Origin: Struthio camelus | Taxonomy: Eukaryota; Chordata; Aves; Struthioniformes; Struthionidae | DNA length: 64,000 bases | Direction of reading: 5' to 3' | Assembly: GCF_040807025.1 (NCBI RefSeq) | Contig: NC_090964.1 | Span: forward strand, 10,936,214 to 11,000,213 | Shown here: one piece after another, positions 25,440 to 37,300 of the stretch | How positions within the stretch are numbered: the stretch's first letter is position 1 | Layout of the letters: each line of letters begins with the position of its first letter | Made by a program: the position numbers and the translations under genes | The notes under the pieces: model-generated | Databases searched by the model: none | What the model was told of the DNA's origin: nothing | Seen by the model: only the letters and a program-made list of their open reading frames with translations

Positions 25440-26305
25440 TGTGGGATGAATGTCCTTACAGTTCTGGACTGTGGGTTTCATTTGGCACAAGGAGGGGGAG
25501 AAGGAGATTTACTGCATGACTCCAACTTATTTTAAAGATCAAAATTTATTACACAAGTTACAATGGTACAAGCACAATTCTTATTAACAAAAACTTAGCT
25601 CAGCTAGAATGCTTTTCTAGTTACACAAAAGTTATGCTAATGGTAACTATTTAGTAAATAGACAAAGCTAGCTAATTTATATTATTGTAATTACCCCAAT
25701 GAATGAATTAGGCAAACCAATTCTGGTTCATCTTGCCTGTTAACTCGGGGACCCAATGTACACAATCCTAGGGAAGTAACTTGGGAGGGTGTCCCCATCC
25801 CAAGGGATTCTGCAGTTGGCAGACCTGCTGTCACCACCAAAGACAGCCTCTGGGGCCAACCTATTTATACCCTTCAAGGGAAGGTGGAGTTGCTAGGCCA
25901 GTTGCAGTTCTCTTCAGGCAGTCGCAGTCCTTAGCTTTTGGCTGCTGCAGGGTTTGACTCTCCTCTGCCTTGTTATGATGATTGCACCCACTGTTGGGGT
26001 GGCCAAACACCCCTCAACGGCAGGCTAGCTGCCATGAGCATGCCTCAGCACTGAAGAAAGGAGTTTGAGTGACTGCAAATGACCACATTACTCTTGCAGC
26101 GGTGAAGGAGTTGATTCCAGTCCACAATGATTAACGCTGCCCCGGCAATGAGAGGAGGCTTTGTTTCTCAAGGACCTGAGGCCCAAGCAGGCCTTATCTC
26201 AGTCTTGACAGCCTCCCCTTTGGAGTATCAGGCACAGGAATGCAGACTGCTTGTAACTCGTCCCAGATTGGGGGGTGGGGGGAAGCTGGGAGCGTCCCCC
26301 CAACA
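25440..26305 (-). mobile_element. Solo LTR of an endogenous retrovirus
   Basis: An 866-bp insertion lies between identical 5-bp direct repeats (AGCTC at 25,435–25,439 and 26,306–26,310). Read on the minus strand it begins TGTTGGG and ends CCCACA, the TG…CA ends of an LTR with short imperfect inverted termini. In the same orientation it has a TATA box (plus-strand positions 25,862–25,869) and an AATAAA at 25,545–25,550 about 100 bp before its end, so U3, R and U5 are in order. No internal retroviral region or second LTR is present, which is the usual outcome of LTR–LTR recombination. A 5-bp duplication fits ERVL-like or some ERVK-like bird elements; I cannot name the family. The intact duplication suggests it is not ancient. 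It is a fossil with no coding capacity. Confidence 0.88.
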
Positions 26306-26310
26306 AGCTC

Positions 26311-29300
26311 TGTTGATCTAATTTGAATTGTATTTAATACATTTTCTTGCCAAAGAACCATATCCAATACATACTGTTTAAGCAGAATAAAATCACTCCT
26401 CAGGCATCGATGTTTTTTCCGCTACTTATAGAAGATGCAGAGAAATCATGCTCTACATGATCAGAGGGAAAACTCGACTGCGTATGTAGGCTCTTAGGAA
26501 AGGGTTAGTATGTTTAAAAACTATATGTGGGAGCCTTCATTTGGTTTAACCCTTCCTTGCAAAATGAAGTAAGGGGAGAAGTCTTGTATTTGCTTTCCTA
26601 AAATCAGTTGTCTTTTTCAAGAGCTCTGAAAAGCAGAGCTCTTTGAAGCTCAAGATGTCTGTGAGAAGATGGTTTAAAATCTTTGTAATATAAAAGATTA
26701 CCCTTAAAACCAAGGGTTTCATTTTGCTGTGTATCTTTGTGGCTGGTAAAGTGGAGAGGACGCTTCTAGGTTTGGGAAGTTCTGCCTTTTCCAAAAGCCA
26801 AGGCTGCAGTGTGATTAAGCATGGAGCCTGGGAAAAGATGCTATCAGAAGGAACTAATGTTTCAATGCAGCCCATGAGGTGAGAAAAAGTTTGTAGAACA
26901 TCATTCATATGTTTTATTTAAAAAGCAAGTGTGTCACTAATGTGAACCTGAACTCTATACATGTATTTGGAGATCACTGTTTAACAGGTTGTGACAACTT
27001 CTAAGCTGCAGGTGGCAATATTGTAAACTATATGCTGAAATAAGTTTACCTTACTGCCTTTGAGTTCTGTTAACCTATAAATTAAAAAGACAGTAATTAG
27101 TTAAGCTGTAAATAAGTGTAAACTCTATCTTAAACATGCCTTTACCGGGAGGAAAAACGAACTAAAACACTTCTCTAGCCTAGAGAATATACTCCTCTGT
27201 TGGTACTATTGGCTGTACTGTACTGTAGAACTTGAGGGGGAGGGGGTTGGGTTTTTTATGAATGCATTTTCAGATTCCAAATCCCATTTGTACTTGTTTA
27301 GGTTGTCAGCGTGCACTTTGCAGAGCAAATTCAGTGGAGCAGCATAGCTCGAGGCTCTGTTTTTGCAGGTATGGTACCTCTGAAGCATGACACTATTAGA
27401 ACAATGCAACAAACAGTGCTGTTAATATTCAAGCTACCTTTTCCTGTTGTCAGGGTGAGTTAATTGTATCTGACATGAATCAAAGCCACCTGGCAGCTAA
27501 TAGCTACACATATTCATCACCCGAGTCTGTTTCCCATGCTGCCTGCACCATGTGTTCCTCTGGAACATGAGCATCTAGCAGTTCACTCTTCTGCTGTTTT
27601 ATTGCTCATGTAAATCACCAGCATTGCTTCTGGCCCTTTTGCCCACTACATGGGTGACATGTTTAGTTTAACAAAATTACAACCTCCCTCTTTATTCAGA
27701 GCAGGGACTACTTGGGCACAATAAGGAAGTGGGCTGATTTTTTTTCTTTGTTCTCTTGTTTTGCATTATTTGCATGCTGATCTGGCTGTAGCCTGAACTG
27801 CTTTGAACTAAGTGTGATAGAAAATAAAAAGTAAAGCAGCCAAATAACTATTCTGTCAGGTGGAAAGAGGCTGCATCTATCACTGGCAGGAATGGTTCAA
27901 GGTCAGCCTGCAGAAAGAGGCAGAAATCAGCTATGTCATGTGAGCTGCTGCTAGGTCTGAGACGCTATCAGCACAGTTAAAGGGACTGTCCTCTCTGAAT
28001 AGAGCCAGTCTTGAGGGGAAAGCTAGCAGACACTGAGGTGCCTTCCTAGAGCTTCGCTTTTGCAGATCTTCTTCCCAAGAACCAAAATGCATGACTTCCT
28101 AGGACCTATGCTTTGTGTTTCTAGGGGAGTCTCTGCAGAAGGAATTGAGGCCCTGTATTGTGCAGCTGGTTCCATACAGAAACATGTGCTTTCTGGCTGT
28201 AATGTCTCTCATGAAGAATACTGCACATACTGAGAGCTGTGGCTTTCTTGTAGGAAGGGTGATTCAGGAGATAACTGCCACCGTTTCCTAAACGATTACT
28301 GAACACTAACTCTTTTTTAAGATCAAAGCCCCCGATCTGAACCAGGGCTCTTTCAAAATAAGTTTCCCTTCTGACAGAACCAGCTGAACTAGGAGAAGCT
28401 GTGGTACTTCCAGTAGCATGGACCCAGCAGGGAGCAGTAAGTAGTGGGGAACTGCCATGTTTCACCAGAGTTTTTATAGTGCTGGAACGTAACAACTTCC
28501 TAGGAGAAACCATTTCATGGCGTTGCCTGCTTGTAGGGCTGGGCGTGCACAGCTCTGCAGAGCTCTGCTGGCCCTCAGCACAGAAGTTCCCACTTGTGCC
28601 AAGTGGGTGCAGCAGTAAGCTGTGCTCTGGAAGGCTTCTGAGTCATGGTGCTTGCACTAAAGCCTTGTTCCGAGTATCGTTAACTCCCAAATTCATAAAG
28701 AAAATGTGAAATACTATTAATCTAGAGAAACAACAGCAAAATAGGCACCCAGTGAGGTACCTTCCCCAGGATGTGCTGACACTGAACTCCCACAAAGGGA
28801 CTGTGGTAGATAATGATCCTAATAGGTGGCTCTTCCAGACATTTTGATAGATGCGCACCATCATGTGTTGTCAGAAATAGCTCCATATACAAAGTAATGT
28901 TTATTGTTATGGACACCTTGCAGGTGATCACTGATTTGGTGACATTGTAAGAATAAATAGATAACAATTCCCTGCTTGCTGCTAGAAGGGGTGATGGTTT
29001 AAAACAAATTAGAGCTGTCTCTAGGCAATCTTTTCCTGCAGGAATTTTCTGATTTGAAAGTGCAGGACAGCATATATGCAACTCCTCCAGCTGACCTGTA
29101 TAATTCCACCTCAAAGGCATGTTTCTTGAGTCAGCTGAAGGTATACAAAAGGGAAGTATTCCCTTGTATCACTAAAAGAGGTGTGGAGAAGCAGTAGGCA
29201 TGACTTGTTTCCCCTTGACTAGGTAATTTTAAGAATTGCAGATCCAAAAGTGGAATGCACAGCTGGAAACTCCTGGTGTTTTGGTGAGGTGTGTAAACTG

Positions 29301-32300
29301 CCTCTTCTAATTTTATATTCAATTGCAGTGTCTGCAGTTAAGATATTCTGCAAACCAAAAATCCATTTATGATATTTGTGAGTAACTTTTTAAAATTAGT
29401 ACACAGATGATAACAGCAGGGATTAGCTGTCAGGGAAAACAGCAAGAAAAAAGGTATTTTCAAAAAAGACTGCTCAGTTCTAATCAACAGGACAAGTTGT
29501 CCTAGTCAGAGTTCATAAAGCTACTTGCTTAATATGAGTTCCCATATCTCAATGATTCAGAAAGGGCTGTCCAGGGAACAGTGAGAAGCATGGAGTTTTT
29601 CTGTTTGGTTGGTTTTGGTGTGTGTGTGTTCTACCTCTCTTATCCTAAACCTGATGCTTTCTTTTCCAGTAGTGAAGTTCAGGATGCCCCTGAAGGGGTT
29701 GTGTAGCAGATCATCTCATGGTGTGCAGATGTAGGATGTGCTGTCTGGACTCCCGTCAGGCCCTGCAGCTTGTGCTAGGGAAGGAGAGAAGGGCCTGGAT
29801 GGCCTGCCTTGTCCTAACCTCAGCAATACAAAACTCCTCCAGCTCAGCTGTCATAACCCTGCTGTCAGAGGCTCAAGCTGGCATCAGTTGCGTGTTCAGC
29901 CTCTGCCTACTTCGAAGCTGGGTCCTCTTCAGCTAAGGCACAGTCCTGCTGGAAGTGCTCACCCTGCGCCCAGGGTCAGCTTCCAGCAGCTCATTGGAGC
30001 TGCTGAAATACTTAAAAATTAAATTCAGCTTATGTCTTGTGTTCAACTGATCTGGTGCTCAGTGCAGAGGTGGCAGTAGTTTAAGGACAAAGCATTAACC
30101 CAGGTGTTTTGACTTACTGAGGGCCCTGAATGCTGATTCTTGAGTATAGCATTTAATGTTTGGGTGTGGGTGTTGGAGGGTGGGAGGGTGAAAATAATTA
30201 TTCTAATTAACAGATTTGTAAGTGTTTTGCAATTTAAGCTTCTGTAACTTTCCTTTTTTTGTGCTAACTGAGAAAGAGTTAACATTTAATTAACCTGACA
30301 TTATTTATCAATTGGGCACTCAATTAGATGAAAAGTATTAATTAGAAGGAAGTGACTGGTGGTGGCTTTTCCACAAGCTGGTGTCTCACTGCATTGACAC
30401 TGCACTATGCAGTGATTAATGATGTCCGGACTGTTGTGGACAGGGTGGGCTGGACAGCCAGACTCTGCTAGTTACCACTTGCTGTAACCTGATGTTCCCT
30501 ATGGGACCTTAAAGCCTTTAAGCTGATCCCAATATCATGTGTCACAGGTGACAGGTATTCCAGAAAAACAAATCAAACAGTGTTGTTTGCCATGGATTTA
30601 GCTACAGCTTGTTTTCCTCTAATTGATTGTACTGCAGGACTCTGAAAGAATAATGGACGTTTGGTGAGAGAAGAGCCTTGTTGCAACACATGCTTATCTC
30701 CCTGTGTGCCTGTATGCTGTGGAGCATGACAGGTGATCTGTTACGGCCTGTACTGATGGCTGAGCAGGGAGGGGGAAAATCGTTCAGGAGAGATGTGTTC
30801 TTCCACCTTCCTTGTAGGACAAGCTTGCACTCCTGCAATGGGCAACCCTGGGGGCTCTGTTTACCCCTACTGGGAGTTTTTAGCCACCTGGGGCTAAGGA
30901 AGCCAAAAATCATATGAGAGGTGCAGTACTGGACCGTGGCTCTGTTTGGGATGACAGCCAAGATTCAGTTTTGAGGGAGTTGTGTGAGAAGTTAGAGGGG
31001 CTGTAGCTTAATTTCTAGGTAGGAAAGATTGATGCAGATAAGCTCCTGGAAGGATGTGTGGCTCTTCTTCCTAGGAGAAGTGGTTGTTGTGTGTGCAGTA
31101 CTTGTTGTACTTGCTGTCCTCCAGCATTGGCCATGAGCACGACTGTAAGGAAGCTGGCATTTGGTTACAGCCTGTCTTTATGGGCCTATCCTGCCAGCAG
31201 CTAAGTGGCAATGCAACAAGGGTTTTGCCCTCTCTGCAGCAATGCCAGCCTTCACTGTCCTGGATGAACTGAGGGGCTTGGAGGGTTTGACACCTCAAAG
31301 GACAATGAGAACCTGATTTGACCATTTGGGCAAAGGGAATTATTTGAATCCACCTTCTCTGCCCCCAGGACCGTCCTTCTGGCTGGGCAGAAGGGGTGCC
31401 TTGCATAAGGTGGTGAGCCTGGCATGCTGAGAGCCCAGCCTTCCTCCATGCCATCCAGCCATGCACATGCATGTTGGTACTGTACTGCAGGCCCTTTCTT
31501 GGCATGTAAATCAAGTATTTTCTTCTCAGAGGTGATCACAGGACAGACTGGGTCTTTCCTTTTGCAGCCTCACACAACAAAGTTTGAGCCTGTTGGGAGT
31601 CCAAAATAAGTATATCCAATTTATTCATAGAGGGTAGGTTTCTTAAAGGCAGGATTCCTTTCACAGCTGTGCTGTAAATCAGATCCATATTGTCCAGTGA
31701 ATCTCATTTACAGCAAGATAATATGAAAACTGATGTGGTTGGACCTTGCTGTGGAATTGCAGGGTGCCACTGCTCAGCTGTCACATCTGAGCTGGGAGAA
31801 AACATAAATGTCCTCTTAAAATACAGCAGGGAGAAACAGCTTACAGGATGAGGACTTCAGAGCAATTTCATCCCTGGCTCTGATGAGAGCAGGGAAGAAA
31901 TTCTCTTATTTACCTCAGAAAATTAGTGCCTGTAAACTGTAGGGCTTTACACTGCCCTAGCCCAGCAGCATTATCACACTGAAAAATGGGATTAGACAGA
32001 ATTACTAATTTTAATATAACACAGAGACCAAATCCCAGGCACCCTCCCTGGCTCTCCAGGGAAAGATTTATTGCCTGCCACAATGTAATTAATCTAATTT
32101 CCCTTAAGGGAGAGACAGCTAATAGGAAGTCCTGTCCTCAGATGTGGTTGCTGCCTCTTGGCCTGGCTGTACGGGGGAGCTCTGCTTGGGTGCAGTGCTG
32201 TGCCCTGGGGGTGCCAGGCTGGGCTGACCCCCTGCCCTTGGGGCCCCCGTGTGCCAGAGGAGCATGTGCTGCACCATGCTGCCCAGTGAGGGCTGCTTGC

Positions 32301-33000
32301 TCCATCACAGCTTAGTTTTACCTTGGAAGGAACAGGAAAATGCATGTGAACTAATGGAGGAGCTGCAGAGTTCACCACTGCAGGCACTTCTGCCCACAAG
32401 CCATGGTAACAGCATCTCTCTTCTTACACATAACCAAATAGTAGCTATGAAAATGCAGCCTTAGCTTCATACTCCAAAGTTGCGCTGCTGAGCCAGAAGC
32501 CCACATGGGAGAAGACAAATGGGAGGAGGTGATTTCCCCACTGCCCCTCTGCTGAGCAGGGACTTCTCCTGCAGTGGGGGGGTGGCTCTGCACCCTCCTC
32601 TGCCCTGGCAGAGCCCAGCTATCACCATGTTCACCAAAGCCTGCCCTGTCTGAGTCAATATGGACATAATTATGCACACACACACCTTTGTGAAAGAGGT
32701 TAATTACGGAGAACAGAAAGGTGAGAGATGTTAAAAAATGCAAGCTCTGCTCTCAGCCTCTACAGAGCAGCGAGCGCCGCTGCTGAAGGGCTCCCCGAGA
32801 CGGCACCTCCGGCCGGAGCTCCTGTTTATTCCACAGAGAGAACATACGCTCTTGTGAGCCGATCTTCTAGTAGTGTCTGTTGTCGGCTTTTGTATTGCTG
32901 TGTTGTGTAACCCTGCAGCGACTGCCTGAGAGCAGCTTTCAAGGGAAAAATCAATATTTACTAGTTATGGGTCAATCTTCCTTATAAAGAACAAACCCTG
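26311..33000. other. Intergenic DNA between CDCA8 and EPHA10, left part
   Basis: No exon or RNA gene is recognised. It contains scattered AT-rich patches with TAATTA-type sites (30,280–30,350 and 32,075–32,110), a G-rich tract near 30,165–30,190, and a short perfect hairpin at 28,589–28,607. Open frames are short and unrelated to known families. Confidence 0.6.
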
Positions 33001-35100
33001 CTGGTTTTGTGCAGCTCAATGCTGCGCTGAGCAGGGAAGCTGCCGTGTCTCACGTGCAATTTGAAATTAATTCATTTGCTGTGAGGTAGTAACTGGAAGT
33101 GTTAATAAGATCTCAGCTGCTGCTGTGGCCCCTCTTTGTTCGGGAGCGTAGCTGGGGCCCTGCTGCAGCCCGTGCTGCGCAGTGGAAGAACAGCGTCTCC
33201 GAAGCTAGGCGGTACGGGGCAGGGGGACGTGACTTAGAGCCTTAAATGAGTCTGCATCTTACTGTCAAAGCACAAAGCAGGTGGGAAAGAACAGGACAAT
33301 TTATCCTTGTCCTGCATCACTCATAAAAATAGCGTCAAGGGGGTTTAAGCACTAATTGCAGCTTATCACAGCCAACTTTGCAGATTACAGGCAGCATCTG
33401 CCAGTGTGGCTGTAGGGCGGAAACGGAGGAAGGACGAGCGGGCAGGCAGCTCTGAGGAGGACCTCGCCAGCCGGGAGAGCCGCGCTGGCCAGCAGGCAGG
33501 GATTTAAAAGGAGAGAGTGCATCGCTAAGCATTGCTCTTCCCAGGGGAGGTCACGAGTCCGTGGAGCAGGTTAGCGAGCAGCCAGCGCAGAGCTCTGCTG
33601 CGGGCTTGGCAGGTTTCACTGCCGCGCTCTGCCTCTCCAAGCCGTCCCTTCCACGAAGGGCCTCAGTTCACCTTCGCGAAGAGCGCTAATTGCAGGGCAA
33701 TTTGGTATGATGAACGTCAGCAAACAACACCCTCCATGAGCAGTAAGCAGATTTCTTTCCGTTGCTGCAGCATGCGTTAGAGGTGGAAGCTCATTTCGTT
33801 CAGTTCAATTCAGCCATCCTGAAGGTGCGAGTGATTAGGGAAAAACTGCTGGAAGAGCCGGCTGGAGCGATCCTTTGTTCGCCTCTCCCCGCCATCAGGC
33901 GGCTTTGACTCTCCCATACAAGCAGGGTGAGCTGGGTCCAGATCCCTGGCAGGGTTCGTATTTCCCAAGTGTATCATGCCAGGACCCTCTGAGCAGATTT
34001 ACTGGAAAGGGCTGTAATCAGAAAAGATGGTTTTCTTTGGAGGAGAGCGATGAGCAAAGCTCAGCAGCTGGCCTCTCTGCGGGGCAGACTGACCCCCAGG
34101 CGCTGCTTTTCCGTGCAAGGGAGGCTGCGGCGCAGTGCCACCTGGGAGCAGCGTGGGACCAATGGGGCACCATTACGCAGGGCTGCGGGACCCGGGCAGA
34201 CCCACGGGAGAGGGCTGCATGCGGCAGCAATCAGCCAGAAGACTTTAAATCCCAGCTAAAACAAGCGATGGCCTGTTTCCTCTCCCTAGAGGCAGGGGCT
34301 GCGAGCGAAGCACCCAGCTAAGCGGCTGAGTCAGCACAAAGCCGACGGAGCAGAACCACCTCTTCATTTAACTACCTGTGATTTCCCCCTGACAAAGCTG
34401 TTGGTAAAGGATGGAGTGCCATAACCCCCCAAGGAAAGGCACGCATCCCCCCGCTTTGTGCCAGCCCAACATCTTCCCTCTCTTAGGCACACGCACGCGC
34501 ATGCACCACCCCGGTGCTCCGCACAGGGCTGAGAGCTGTCGCTGAGCCTGATGGCTGCTGCCTTTGCCAGCTGCTGGTGGGGACACCAGCAACGTCTGCA
34601 TGTGCCCAGCACGGCCTGAGAGGAGGCACGGTGCCTCCTCTGCCCTAACACACACTGGAAAAGGGTGGGGGGGTCCCCGGACCTGCCGATGCACCTATGA
34701 GGAGTGGAGACCCAAAAGCGCAAGGTGACTGCGCTTGCTGGCAATGCTGATCCAAAGTTCATGCAGCACAGTGGTGAGGGTGGCTCTCTCCTGGCACCTC
34801 TCAGATCTTGCAAGGAGCAAGGAGTTTGCAGAGGAGCGCCTCAGGTCGCCGAGCCTGGCGGAGGCCGAGCGGGGGCAGGAGCCGGCAGCTGCCCTGCAGC
34901 TGCAGGAAGCAGGTCCCGAGTGCGTGGCGTTGACCCTTATCTGCACGGAGCAGATCTAAGGATTTGCCAGATAGTGATCCATATATTGACTGCCGGTGCG
35001 GGAGGGTGTGAGAGGCGTTGAGCAAGGTCAGAGAAGCCAGATGAGATTGTTTTCAAGGTGAAGAAATCCAGCTGCAGCTAGACAACAACGCGGGAAATGT
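33001..35100. other. Intergenic DNA, moderately GC-rich
   Basis: GC content rises gradually with isolated CpGs. Several overlapping open frames of 70–150 codons exist on both strands, as expected from fewer stop codons in GC-rich DNA. None shows a domain or splice structure. I see no gene. Confidence 0.55.
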
Positions 35101-37300
35101 GGAGATGAATAGGGTGGGACTGCAAATCAGGGCGCGCGGTGTTTGCAGTTGCATGTCATGCCTGCAGCGCTAATACCGCTCGGGTGGGATTTCAGCGCTG
35201 AGGCCCAGGGGCCTGAATGCAACCGGCCCACGGTGGCGGCCGCGCGTGGGCAGGAGCCGCTCTCCTTGGCTCCCGCTGGGCGTCCTTTGCTGCAGACGTG
35301 ACTCAGGCGCTTCGTGGCGACGCTGCGCACGGCAGGGGCTGGCGGCAGCAAAGACAAACCGCCGTTGAGGGCCAGGCAGGGCTTGGTCCAGCGCTCCCGG
35401 TTTTTCCGTCTCCGTGTAAAGGTGGGAAGAGCTGGCAGCTGTTCCTGTGTGTTGCCTCACGACTGCCTGAAAAAAGCCCTGCATTTCCTTCACAATTATC
35501 AATGAAACAATCCAGAAGCAGGATGGGGGAAGGTGCGCCACGGCAGCCTGCAAACCTGTGGCCCTCTGCGCGTGCGCGGCAGGAAGGGGCCCGTGGGGGA
35601 ATCTCGCCTCCCGCTGCGGGCGAGCCGGTGGCCCGGGCACCGGGGACGCTGAATCCTGCTGGCGCTGGACGGAGGGGGTCCGAGCAGTCGCTCAGATCTG
35701 AGCATCAGTCAGGCTGCCTCTGGCGACTGCAAACGGAGGGACAGGAATCACCGCTCGATGGAAAGCGCAATGGGAAAAGCTTTCTGGCTGGAGTGTGCGG
35801 CCCGGGAGGACAGCGTGGCTAGGGCCGCGCTGGTGCACGCTCACGCACACTCATTCACAGGTGCTTTTGCTTTCTCTTTCTGTTGTTCAATTATTACACA
35901 CAAAGACGATGGGAGATGCACCTCCACAGGACCCAACCGACCAGGAAACTGCTTGTCAGGTGTCGCCAGCTCTGAGTCCCACCAGCTCCGAGCAGCCCGG
36001 CTAGATAAAAAGGGAGATGCTGTTCCACACCGGACAAAGTGGGACAAAGAGCTGAAAAGCAATAATTTTTGCACTTTACAGAGCACTGGACAGCGTGAGC
36101 GCACCCCGGGCGCGCTGTGCACGCGCTGGGGCGGCCGGCTCAGCGCTGCAGCGACGCTGCCCTGGGACCGCTGAGCGGCCAGAGGCGTCCGGGGGGCCAA
36201 GGCTGCCTGGGCGCTGCGCTGCGCCGGCGGCAGGGCTGGCGGCGGCTGGGGGACCACGCTGGCCCCGGGCAGCGACACCGCAGAGCTCCCGGGGCCGTTT
36301 CTAGCCGGCCTGCGCAGTGAAAGGCGATCAGTCGTGGTGAAGCAGAACTGTAAAACAGCAGTTTAGCTGTGTTTGTTTAGGCGCCAGTCGCTTTACGGTG
36401 CGATAAACCCCCCTGGCACCTTTGCTGGGGAGTATAAACGCTGTCCTTGCTCGGTTATGGGCTGGGTAACGACGGGCGACGTGCAGCATTCGAAGCGCTG
36501 ACACGGGGAGCCTGGGCTCGCCGGTCTGCGCGCCCTTGGTGCCGCGCAGCCAGCCCCAGAGATTTATTTTTTGCCGAGTAGACAACTCCGTGCTCCTGGG
36601 ACACAGCAGATGCTGCAGCTTCGCCATCTCTGCAGCGCTCCTTTTAACGCAACGTGCTGAGCTTCTCAGGCTGCGGTGATTTTCCACTCCATCACCAGCC
36701 CCCAGGTTATGCAGCCTCCTCTTGCTGCGGGCTCCGGCCCGGAAAGGGCATCGTGGCTCCTCACCTGCTGTGATGCAGAAACCTCGACTTGCAACGAGTT
36801 TCCTTGCAAAACCAGGATTTGCCAAACAGCCGCTCGTGCGTTAAGGTAGCAGTTGCCACTGCGATCGGCGCCGCCAGCTTGTTCGTCTCCGCCAGGATCT
36901 GGGCTCCCCGGCCGGGGCTGCAGGGCGCCGAGCTGCATCTCCGCTCCTCCAGCGGTTGCGCCCCCTCGGCCTTCAGGCGCACAGGGGCCACGTTCGCCTG
37001 TCGCCAGTGCGTTGCCCTCGGTGCAGCCACCCGCCCGGCTCCCTGCTCCGGCCCCGGCGCCATCGGGACCCTTCCCGCCTCCGCCCAGGCCGCCTGCCCA
37101 GGAGCAGCCCGGCGCCCAAGGACCTGGGTGACAAACAGCCCTGAGGGCGCTGGCGTGAATCAACCGCTGTCGGGGTTAGCGCAGGGAAACCAACGTTCAG
37201 CCTCCCTGTGGCTGGGTTTTTAGCTCTGTTCGTTTCCTGCATCGTGGCCGATTTTGCAACCGCGTCGGGAAGGCGCGAGTAAAGGTATCCCAGGGCCCCC
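35100..37300. promoter_or_regulatory. CpG-rich patch without an assigned gene
   Basis: CG dinucleotides are frequent here (for example around 35,210–35,350, 35,560–35,660, 36,090–36,310 and 36,850–37,120), unlike the flanking intergenic DNA. It could be an orphan CpG island, such as an enhancer or the promoter of an unannotated noncoding RNA. No start codon with a convincing protein follows on either strand, and open frames of up to about 200 codons look like GC-driven chance frames. Confidence 0.45.

Noticed and set aside
25513-26305. Alternative left end of the LTR at TGCATGACTCC
   Set aside because: It gives no target duplication. The end at 25,440 gives a perfect 5-bp duplication and matching TGT/ACA termini.
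35217-35822. 201-codon plus-strand open frame
   Set aside because: No family resemblance and an equally long antisense frame overlaps it. Treated as a GC-driven chance frame.
36666-37163. 165-codon minus-strand open frame in CpG-rich DNA
   Set aside because: Glycine/alanine-rich with overlapping frames of similar length on both strands, as expected from GC bias alone.
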